A DNA stretch of 64,000 nucleotides from UMGS1696 sp964621165. GTDB lineage: Bacteria; Bacillota; Clostridia; Oscillospirales; CAG-272. The stretch spans positions 279,652 through 343,651 of the forward strand of contig CAZULC010000002.1 in NCBI GenBank assembly GCA_964621165.1, in the 5' to 3' direction. Positions 1 through 7,320 of the stretch are shown here, in pieces. How positions within the stretch are numbered: position 1 is the first letter of the stretch; each line of letters starts with the position of its first letter. The notes under the pieces are model-generated. The model was given only the letters and a program-made list of their open reading frames with translations. It had not been told where the DNA came from and did not search any database. A program made the translations under genes and the position numbers.

Positions 1-2
1 AC

Positions 3-275
3 GGCATCACGGTCATCCTCATCACTCACCACATGAACGAGGCGGCAATGGCGGACAGAATAATCGTCATGAACTCGGGCAAAATCATAGGCGACGGCAC
101 CCCGTCGACGATTTTCGGCAATCCGGAAAAGCTGTGGGCGGCTGAGCTTGACGTTCCCCAGACCACTGAGCTGCTTTACAAAATGAGAAAAGCCGGACTG
201 GACGTTCCCCTTGACGTTTTCGATCCGGATGAGTGCGCGGCAGTTATCGCTGAGGCAATACGAAAGAAAAAGTGA
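3..275 (+). CDS. ecfA1: EcfA1, energy-coupling factor transporter ATPase (3' fragment)
   Basis: This is the C-terminal 90 residues of an ABC ATPase whose start lies before the window. The visible part opens with the H-loop region (ILITHH) followed by MADRIIVMNSGKII, which is typical of the end of a cobalt/ECF-type nucleotide-binding domain. The tail has the repeated 'LDVPQTTELLYKMRKAGLDV' style C-terminal region seen in EcfA proteins. It is followed by EcfA2 and EcfT, so it is very probably EcfA1, which pairs with EcfA2 to power vitamin or metal uptake through interchangeable S components. No S component is visible in the window. Confidence 0.85.
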   Translation, partial: GITVILITHHMNEAAMADRIIVMNSGKIIGDGTPSTIFGNPEKLWAAELDVPQTTELLYKMRKAGLDVPLDVFDPDECAAVIAEAIRKKK

Positions 276-357
276 GCTGAAAAAGGCTTGACAACATGAT
301 AAACAGATAAGTTTTCCTGTCATGGCAGTATACCGGCAGGAACGCAAGAGGTAGAAA

Positions 358-1242
358 ATGGCAGTCGTTGAAGTAAAAAACATCAGTTATACTTACAACA
401 AAAAAACCGCCGGCGCGCATAAGGCTCTCGACGACGTTTCATTTAAAATCGACGGGGGAATCACCGGTCTTATAGGACACACGGGAAGCGGAAAATCAAC
501 CCTCGTGCAGATGATAAACGGGCTTCTGACTCCCGACGAGGGCGAGGTCCTGATCGACGGCGAAAACATATGGGCTGACCCGAAGAAAATCCGTCAGGTG
601 CGCTTCAAAGCCGGACTTGTGATGCAGTACCCTGAATACCAGCTCTTCGCGGAAAGCGTGCGCGAGGACATAGAGTTCGGTCCGAAAAACATGGGACTCT
701 CGGGAGACGAGCTGAACCATGTGGTCGAGGAAGCGGCGAGATTTGCGGGACTCAAGCCGGAGATGCTGTCGAAATCCCCCTTTGAGCTGTCGGGAGGTCA
801 GAAAAGACGGGCAGCCCTCGCCGGAGTAATAGCGATGAACCCGAAAATCCTCATCCTTGACGAACCAGCAGCAGGACTTGACCCGGCTGGACGGCGTGAC
901 ATCATCGGCGGAATCAAGCGGTATTCCCGGGAGAGCGGAACCACGGTGCTTATCGTCAGCCACAGCATGGAGGACATGGCCATGTACTGCGACGACATAA
1001 TAGTTATGGCAAACTCGAAAATCCTCATGCACAAAAAATGCGCCGACGTGTTCTCTTGTTACCGTGAGCTTGTGGCGGTGGGCCTTGACGTACCCCAGAT
1101 TACAAGAGTCGCGGCAGCTCTCTCCGAGCGTGGAGTCGACATAGGACGTGACGTTTATACGGTGGACTGGGCTGCGGACAAATTGAAGGAATACCTATTG
1201 GGCGGCAAAAAATCCGGACAAATGGAGGGAAAACAGGTATAA
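358..1242 (+). CDS. ecfA2: EcfA2, energy-coupling factor transporter ATPase
   Basis: 294-residue ABC ATPase. Walker A is GHTGSGKST at residues 40-48. A Q-loop (MQYPEYQLF), signature ELSGGQKRR and Walker B ILILDEPAAGLD follow in order, with a switch histidine in VSHSMEDM. The Q-loop sequence and the C-terminal 'LDVPQITRVAAAL' segment are characteristic of EcfA2 of the energy-coupling factor transporter, which works with EcfA1 and EcfT at the cytoplasmic face of the membrane. AAGAGG lies 6 nt before the ATG. It sits between the ecfA1 fragment and ecfT, the usual ecfA1-ecfA2-ecfT order, commonly followed by truA as here. Confidence 0.95.
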   Translation: MAVVEVKNISYTYNKKTAGAHKALDDVSFKIDGGITGLIGHTGSGKSTLVQMINGLLTPDEGEVLIDGENIWADPKKIRQVRFKAGLVMQYPEYQLFAESVREDIEFGPKNMGLSGDELNHVVEEAARFAGLKPEMLSKSPFELSGGQKRRAALAGVIAMNPKILILDEPAAGLDPAGRRDIIGGIKRYSRESGTTVLIVSHSMEDMAMYCDDIIVMANSKILMHKKCADVFSCYRELVAVGLDVPQITRVAAALSERGVDIGRDVYTVDWAADKLKEYLLGGKKSGQMEGKQV

Positions 1243-1267
1243 TTCTGTTTTGGATATAGTAAAATAA

Positions 1268-2095
1268 ATGAAATCAGATATAACCTTCGGACAATACTGC
1301 GAGGGGAACTCCCTGATTCACAGGCTTGACCCCCGCTGGAAAATCATAATCGCGCTTCTCTACATCGTGATGATATTTTTGGCGAAAAGCGTTGGCGCGT
1401 TCATACTTCTCACAGTGGCGTCATTCATTTTTGTGGGACTGACGAAAATCTCGCCGGTTATGATTCTGCGCTCCCTTAAGCCGCTTCTGTTCATCATACT
1501 GTTCACGGCTTTCATCAACATATTCTGGATGACTGGCGACACGCTGCTGTTTGAGCTTGGATTCGTCCACGTTTATCTCGAGGGAATAATAAACGCGTTT
1601 CTTATAATTCTCAGAATAGTACTCCTGATAAACGCGACGACCGTGTTCCTCACCTACACCACCACCCCCCTTGCATTGACTGACGCACTTGAGCAGCTTC
1701 TCGCGCCCCTGAGCAAAATCCACGTCCCGGTGCATGAGTTTTCCATGATGATGACAATTGCGCTTCGGTTCATTCCCACGTTAATCGAGGAAACCCACAA
1801 AATCATAGCGGCTCAGACGGCACGTGGCGCGGATTTCTCCACAGGCGGACCCATAAAGCGAGCGAAAGCCCTGATCCCCATACTGATTCCCCTGTTCATC
1901 TCAGCGTTCAGACGTGCGGACGAGCTTGCCACAGCAATGGAATGCCGTTGTTACACTGGAGGCGCTGGCAGAACCAGAATGAACCGTCTCCGCTCAACCT
2001 ACCGGGACTACGTTTTCACCGTCTGCATCATAGTAATCGGCGTGGGAGTGGTGCTGATGAACACATTTCTCCCGATTTACACCCTTAATCTGTGA
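1268..2095 (+). CDS. ecfT: EcfT, energy-coupling factor transporter transmembrane protein
   Basis: 275-residue integral membrane protein with about five hydrophobic segments. The N-terminal 'HRLDPRWKI' motif is typical of EcfT/CbiQ. The coupling-helix signatures near residues 180-230 are visible as QTARGAD and AMECRCY; the first is the canonical Ala-Arg-Gly, while in the second the usual A-R-G reads C-R-C. EcfT links the two ATPases to exchangeable substrate-binding S proteins. It starts 25 nt after ecfA2 and is followed within 20 nt by truA, so the block is probably one transcript. The transported vitamin cannot be told from these genes. Confidence 0.93.
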   Translation: MKSDITFGQYCEGNSLIHRLDPRWKIIIALLYIVMIFLAKSVGAFILLTVASFIFVGLTKISPVMILRSLKPLLFIILFTAFINIFWMTGDTLLFELGFVHVYLEGIINAFLIILRIVLLINATTVFLTYTTTPLALTDALEQLLAPLSKIHVPVHEFSMMMTIALRFIPTLIEETHKIIAAQTARGADFSTGGPIKRAKALIPILIPLFISAFRRADELATAMECRCYTGGAGRTRMNRLRSTYRDYVFTVCIIVIGVGVVLMNTFLPIYTLNL

Positions 2096-2114
2096 CAGCG
2101 TATATATAATTACA

Positions 2115-2909
2115 ATGAAGTTACTTTTAAAAATAAGCTACCGCGGGGAGAACTACGCCGGGTACCAGTTCCAGCCGGACAAAAAAACCGTGCAGGGGAC
2201 GCTGACTCAGGCATTTTCCGCCGCACTCGAATTTCCAGTTACCGTGACAGGCTGCTCGAGAACCGACGCGGGAGTCCACGCATTAGGCTTTGTGTGTGCG
2301 GTTGAACCCCGTGAGAACGAGAAAAAAGCCGTAAAGTGGCTGTCAGTTCCCGTGGGAAAGTTCCACCGTGCGGCAAGAAGATACCTACCGTGCGACGTCT
2401 CCATAGTTGGCGAAAGCACAGCGGACGAGGACTTCCACCCCCGATACAGCGTGAAGTCCAAGACCTACGTATACCGCATGTACGACTCTCTCGCCGTGGA
2501 CCCCTTCGAAGAAAACCGTGCGTGGCATCTCAGCAGACCCGTAACCGATGATGGAATTCTTAAAATGAACGCCTGCGCACAGGAGCTTGTGGGGCGGCAC
2601 GACTTTACTTCCTTCATGACAGCTGGCTCGAAAATAACCGACGCATGCCGCGAAGTTTATTCTGTATCTGTCGAACGCAAGGACGGTATAATACTGTTCC
2701 GGATAAGGGCTGACGGATTCCTCTACAATATGGTAAGAATTATCGCGGGAACCCTCGTGGACTGTGCCGCCGGACTTTATTCACCCGGTGACATAACGAA
2801 AATTTTAGGAGCATGTGACAGAGCGGGAGCCGGAAGAACCGCACCTCCCGACGGGTTATATCTGAAAGAGGCCGACTACGACCCACCCATCAAGTGGATT
2901 ATCGAATAA
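2115..2909 (+). CDS. truA: TruA, tRNA pseudouridine(38-40) synthase
   Basis: 264 residues, a normal length for TruA. It converts uridines 38-40 of the tRNA anticodon arm to pseudouridine in the cytoplasm. The catalytic Asp lies in GCSRTDAGVHA (Asp51). The C-terminal 'FLYNMVRIIAGTLVDCAAG' region is the second highly conserved TruA segment. The ecfA1-ecfA2-ecfT-truA order is a frequent arrangement in Firmicutes. The stop lies 32 nt before the preferred start of the next gene, whose reading frame is open back into truA. Confidence 0.96.
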   Translation: MKLLLKISYRGENYAGYQFQPDKKTVQGTLTQAFSAALEFPVTVTGCSRTDAGVHALGFVCAVEPRENEKKAVKWLSVPVGKFHRAARRYLPCDVSIVGESTADEDFHPRYSVKSKTYVYRMYDSLAVDPFEENRAWHLSRPVTDDGILKMNACAQELVGRHDFTSFMTAGSKITDACREVYSVSVERKDGIILFRIRADGFLYNMVRIIAGTLVDCAAGLYSPGDITKILGACDRAGAGRTAPPDGLYLKEADYDPPIKWIIE

Positions 2910-2941
2910 AATCAAGTTTATATAAATTAAGGAAAGAAAAA

Positions 2942-4144
2942 ATGGGTTCAAAGAAAAAAATACCGGTTGTCGGGAAAATAGAGCCGCAGATAAACCGGTA
3001 TTACCTCGGTGTGTCACGGAAATACATGGCGGCGGGCATATTCTTCATGATGCTTATTATCGTCTACATTGTGTTCGTCATGGTATTCCTTGGAAAATAC
3101 GTGACCTACGAGAATCTGCGCTACCTTGTACGTGATATAGACGCCATCACCCTCCTCGAAAACGGTGAAGCGGCTGAGATTGTGTACAATGGCGGCGACG
3201 GAATGAAGACCAAGAGCTTCCGAGGCGGACTTGCCCTGACCAGCGGCGACAGCTATATGTACTACGACGCAGGCGGGGTTCTGCTCACGGAAAACAGCAT
3301 AAATTATTCTACTCCTGAAATGGCGTGCAGTGGAAAGTACATGCTTGTGTACGATATAGGCGGAGTCGGGTACTCGGTCTACAACCAGCTCACCTGCATA
3401 ATAGAGCGTGAGAGCAGCCAGAGAATCGTCTGCGGGGACATATCCGACGACGGTGCAATCCTGCTTGTGACCCGCTCGAGGGAGACGAAATACGTGGCGG
3501 AGCTTTATAATTCAGCCTTCGCAAAGTCTATGAGCATTTACAAGGAAAACTACGTCCTCGACTGCGCATTGTCACCCGATGGGGAATACATTATTCTCGC
3601 CTCAGGAGTGCCACAGGAGACCGACCTTGCGTGTGAAATCTCCATCTGCCGGAAGAACTCAGACTCGCCGCTGTTCACCACCATGTACACTCACACAATG
3701 CCCCTTGATATTTTCACCGAGGAAGACGGATTCGTACTTCTGTGCGACAACGGAATCTACTTCTTCGACTACAGCGGAGTCATCACCTCATCCTTCAGCT
3801 TTGCCGGAATGAGCCTGCGGTACTCGAACATCACCTCATCCTCAGCTGTGGTTGTGGGAAGCGTCAACGCTCTCGGAAGCGAAAACCGGTGCGTGGTGTT
3901 TGACTCCACAGGCGGGGTGCTGTATAACGCTGTACTGGACGAGAGAATCACCGGAGCATACGCAGGGGTAAATATGACCGACGCCTACGCCTATCTGACC
4001 ACTCCCGACTCTGTTATACAAATCGAGCCGAGCGGGGAGCTTGACAGACGAAATCCCGAGAGCGAGGTGCTGTCGGTAGTCCCCGTGAACAACGGTGCGC
4101 TGTTGTGCTCCAAAACCTCAGCCAAAGCGGAGTTTGCCGACTGA
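2942..4144 (+). CDS. DUF5711-like membrane-anchored protein
   Basis: About 400 residues with one strong transmembrane helix near residues 30-53 (AAGIFFMMLIIVYIVFVMVF) and a long extracellular part made of short beta-rich repeats with D/G turns, which suggests a propeller-like domain. This layout matches the DUF5711 family of clostridial membrane proteins, whose function is not established. An ATG at 2894 overlapping truA is possible, but the ATG at 2942 follows a GGAAAG ribosome site and gives a cleaner N-terminus. It lies between truA and a CvpA-like gene. I recognise the family by architecture only. Confidence 0.75.
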   Translation: MGSKKKIPVVGKIEPQINRYYLGVSRKYMAAGIFFMMLIIVYIVFVMVFLGKYVTYENLRYLVRDIDAITLLENGEAAEIVYNGGDGMKTKSFRGGLALTSGDSYMYYDAGGVLLTENSINYSTPEMACSGKYMLVYDIGGVGYSVYNQLTCIIERESSQRIVCGDISDDGAILLVTRSRETKYVAELYNSAFAKSMSIYKENYVLDCALSPDGEYIILASGVPQETDLACEISICRKNSDSPLFTTMYTHTMPLDIFTEEDGFVLLCDNGIYFFDYSGVITSSFSFAGMSLRYSNITSSSAVVVGSVNALGSENRCVVFDSTGGVLYNAVLDERITGAYAGVNMTDAYAYLTTPDSVIQIEPSGELDRRNPESEVLSVVPVNNGALLCSKTSAKAEFAD

Positions 4145-4221
4145 TGAATATTTTACAGATCGAAATAATTATAAAATCAAGATATTTCGGAACAACATAA
4201 CCCTGTGAAGGAGGGATAAAA

Positions 4222-4959
4222 TTGAGTTTAGCCATCGACGCCGTAATACTTTTGCTTGCGGTAATCATCATCTGGAGAGGCGCCGGACGGGGGCTTGTGA
4301 AATCCGTTATGGGACTGGTGAAATCCGTGGCTTCATTCATTGTTGCCTACGCCTATACCCCGCTTTTGTCGGCTTACATCAACGAAAAATACCTGATCGA
4401 GCGTATAACCAACGGTATTTTTGAAACCCTGAAGTCCCTTGCCCTCGACACAAACACGGATTTATACAACCTCGACCGCCTTGCCGTTGACCTGCCCGAG
4501 CCGTTTACCGCGATTTTGGAACGGTATAACGTGGACATCCCCACATTTGCCGGCGAAATTTCAGGAATCACGGGCTGCGGCGAAAACACGGTCTACAGCT
4601 ACGCAAAAGAAATAGCCTCTCCTACGGCAAACATCATCGCAAATACGCTCTCCTTCCTCGGAATCTTTTTCGCGGCGTTCATTGTGCTGACCCTGCTCAC
4701 AGCTGTAATCGACCTTGTCTTCAAGCTGCCGGTTCTCAGTCAGGCAAATTCATTCTTCGGCTTTGTCTTCGGCATAATCGAAGCCGTGCTGTTCTCATTC
4801 GTGCTGGCAGTGGTGCTGTCGTCACTTGTTACCGCCCTTGGAGCCGTGGATTCCTCCCTCTTCGGAAAAGCCGTTGTGGAGGACACAAAGATATGCAAAT
4901 ACCTCCTCGAGCATAATCCGATAGATCAGGTGATGAGCATAATTAACTGGAAAAGCTAA
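4222..4959 (+). CDS. CvpA family membrane protein
   Basis: 245 residues with hydrophobic segments near residues 4-20, 30-48, 140-170 and 175-205. The N-terminal 'AIDAVILLLAVIIIWRGAGRG' region followed by a second helix is the CvpA/colicin-V-production family pattern. The start is TTG, chosen because GGAGGG lies 6 nt upstream and no ATG gives an equal fit. The family is membrane-embedded and of poorly defined function. A CGAAATA/TATTTCG inverted repeat (4161-4189) lies in the 77-nt gap upstream. It is followed 31 nt later by the ClpE-like gene. Confidence 0.75.
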   Translation: MSLAIDAVILLLAVIIIWRGAGRGLVKSVMGLVKSVASFIVAYAYTPLLSAYINEKYLIERITNGIFETLKSLALDTNTDLYNLDRLAVDLPEPFTAILERYNVDIPTFAGEISGITGCGENTVYSYAKEIASPTANIIANTLSFLGIFFAAFIVLTLLTAVIDLVFKLPVLSQANSFFGFVFGIIEAVLFSFVLAVVLSSLVTALGAVDSSLFGKAVVEDTKICKYLLEHNPIDQVMSIINWKS

Positions 4960-4990
4960 TCAATATAGATAAATTATTAAGGTAAAAATT

Positions 4991-7273
4991 ATGACAATGT
5001 GTTCAAGATGCCATAAGAGAGTGGCAGTAGTATTTCTCTACAATTCGCAAAACGGAAGCGGCAAGCCCGAGGGATTCTGCATAAAATGCGCAAAGGAGCT
5101 GGGAATCAAGCCCATGGACGACATCATTGCCCAGCAGGGACTTGACGATGAGGCAATCGAGCGGCTCAACGAGGACATGCAGACCTTGATTGACAACGGC
5201 GAGCTGAATCCCGGGGGAATGAACGGCTCCGCACCCATTCTGAATTTCTCTAAGCTCATGGGAGAAGGGGACGGAAATTCGTCGAAAACCAAAAAGAACA
5301 AAGCCCAGAACAGTGCCGGAAAGGACGGCGAGAAGGAATACAAGTTCCTCACAAACTACACCACAAACCTGACTGCCCGCGCACGTGAAGGCAAACTCGA
5401 CAATATCATCGGACGGGACCGTGAGCTTGAGAGGGTCATACAGATACTCTGCCGCCGCCAGAAGAACAACCCCTGTCTCATAGGCGAGCCGGGCGTGGGC
5501 AAAACCGCAATCGCCGAAGCTTTAGCTGAAAAAATCGCCGCGAATCAGGTTCCGTATAAATTAAAGGACCACGACGTGTGCCTGCTGGACCTGACAGCAC
5601 TTGTAGCCGGAACCCAGTTCAGGGGGCAGTTTGAGTCAAGAGTTCTCGGGCTTTTAGCTGATGTGAAAAACAAGGGCAACGTCATTCTCGTAATCGACGA
5701 GGTTCACAATATCGTCGGAGTAGGGGACGCCGAGGGAAGCATGAACGCTGCGAATATTTTGAAGCCCGCTCTGTCCCGCGGGGAGATTCAGATAATCGGC
5801 GCGACCACCCTGACGGAATACCGCAAATATATCGAAAAAGACACGGCTCTCGAGAGAAGGTTCCAGCCGGTTATGGTAAACGAGCCTTCAATCGACGACA
5901 CCGTTGAAATATTAAAGGGAATCAAAAAGTACTACGAGGATTACCATGGGGTGAAAATCGCCGACGGACTTCTCGCCTCAGCCGCACAGCTGTCTGAGCG
6001 TTACATCACCGACCGCTATCTGCCGGACAAAGCCATAGACCTAATCGACGAAGCCGCGTCCCACATCTCGGTTCACACGCCAGAAATCAACGAACGCCAC
6101 GAGCTTGCCGACAGAATTGCCGTAATCCGAAAAGGGCGTGCCGAGCTTGAAGCCTTAATCAACGGCGGCGAAGTTCCAGCGTCACAGGAAGAAGCCGAAG
6201 AACGGTACAAAAAGCTGGCGGACCTCAGAGCGGAGGAGATGCGGATTGACGGACGGCTTGACGAACTGAACATTCTCTGCGGCAACGTGATGATGAAGGA
6301 GAGCGACCTCTGCGACGTCATCGAAATCTGGACCGGAATCCCGGCCACAGCCATAGCGGAGAGCGAATACGAAAAGCTTGAAAACCTCGACGTTCGCTTA
6401 TCCAAGAGAATCATCGGTCAGCCACAGGCAGTGGAAGCTGTATCCCGTGCGGTGAGACGTTCGAGAACCGGAATCTCCTACAAGAAAAAGCCGGTTTCCT
6501 TCATTTTCGCCGGACCTACGGGCGTGGGAAAAACGGAGCTGGTGAAAGTTTTGGCGGCGGATTTATTCAACTCCCCCGAGACATTGATCCGGCTTGACAT
6601 GAGCGAGTTCATGGACAAGTTTTCGGTTTCCAGAATCATAGGCTCCCCTCCGGGATATGTGGGATATGACGACGCAGGTCAGCTCACGGAAAAGATACGC
6701 CGCCGTCCCTATTCGGTAGTGCTGTTTGACGAAATCGAAAAGGCTCACCCGGACGTGATGAACATACTCCTGCAAATCCTCGACGACGGCATAATCACCG
6801 ACTCCCACGGCAAGCAGGTGGACTTTTCCAACACCATAATCGTAATGACGACCAACGCCGGAAGCACCTACTCACAGGCAAAGGCAGGTTTTTCGTCAAC
6901 TCCAAACTCCCTTACCGAGGACAAGACCCGCCGTGCGCTGGAAGAATTCCTCCGTCCCGAGTTCATCAACCGTGTGGACGAAATCATCACCTTCAACCCA
7001 CTGACGAAGGAAAACTTCAAATCCATCGCTGACATAATGCTGTCCGACCTCTCGGGAATTCTCTCGAAAAAGGGAATCACCGTCACCTTCACCGAAAAAG
7101 CACGGGACTGCGTTGCCGAAAAATCCTTCTCAACCAAATTCGGTGCGAGAAACATGCGCCGGCTGATTCAGACTGAGATTGAAGATAAAATCGCCGGAAT
7201 CATCATAGACAAGCGCGGACTTCTCGACAGCATCACCGTAGACGCGGAAGGAGAAACTATAACCGTAGAATAA
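4991..7273 (+). CDS. ClpE-like ATP-dependent Clp protease ATP-binding subunit
   Basis: 760-residue class I Clp/Hsp100 unfoldase. The N-terminus carries a zinc-finger-like CX2C pair (Cys4, Cys7, Cys30, Cys33) in place of the long Clp-N repeat domain, as in ClpE. A UvrB-like linker region follows. The first AAA+ module has Walker A GEPGVGKT (165-172) and VIDEVHN. The second has GPTGVGKT (about 507-514) and LFDEIEKAH, and GYVGYDDAGQLTEKIRRRP is present near residue 560. It would unfold substrates for ClpP in the cytoplasm. No ctsR, mcsA or mcsB is adjacent, so the usual class III heat-shock context is missing. ClpC is the alternative name, but the zinc N-terminus favours ClpE. Confidence 0.88.
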   Translation: MTMCSRCHKRVAVVFLYNSQNGSGKPEGFCIKCAKELGIKPMDDIIAQQGLDDEAIERLNEDMQTLIDNGELNPGGMNGSAPILNFSKLMGEGDGNSSKTKKNKAQNSAGKDGEKEYKFLTNYTTNLTARAREGKLDNIIGRDRELERVIQILCRRQKNNPCLIGEPGVGKTAIAEALAEKIAANQVPYKLKDHDVCLLDLTALVAGTQFRGQFESRVLGLLADVKNKGNVILVIDEVHNIVGVGDAEGSMNAANILKPALSRGEIQIIGATTLTEYRKYIEKDTALERRFQPVMVNEPSIDDTVEILKGIKKYYEDYHGVKIADGLLASAAQLSERYITDRYLPDKAIDLIDEAASHISVHTPEINERHELADRIAVIRKGRAELEALINGGEVPASQEEAEERYKKLADLRAEEMRIDGRLDELNILCGNVMMKESDLCDVIEIWTGIPATAIAESEYEKLENLDVRLSKRIIGQPQAVEAVSRAVRRSRTGISYKKKPVSFIFAGPTGVGKTELVKVLAADLFNSPETLIRLDMSEFMDKFSVSRIIGSPPGYVGYDDAGQLTEKIRRRPYSVVLFDEIEKAHPDVMNILLQILDDGIITDSHGKQVDFSNTIIVMTTNAGSTYSQAKAGFSSTPNSLTEDKTRRALEEFLRPEFINRVDEIITFNPLTKENFKSIADIMLSDLSGILSKKGITVTFTEKARDCVAEKSFSTKFGARNMRRLIQTEIEDKIAGIIIDKRGLLDSITVDAEGETITVE

Positions 7274-7320
7274 TCCATTCCGATTTTTATCATATTATAA
7301 AGAAAGGAACGGTCTCGATA

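Noticed and set aside
275..357. TTGACA at 288 as a promoter inside the ecf run
   Set aside because: No -10 element occurs at a usable distance and the genes are closely spaced in one direction.
496..1032. Long antisense open frame opposite ecfA2
   Set aside because: It shows no family motif and no ribosome site, and it lies on a strongly conserved gene; similar shadow frames occur opposite many genes here (for example 12398-12982 and 52543-53346).
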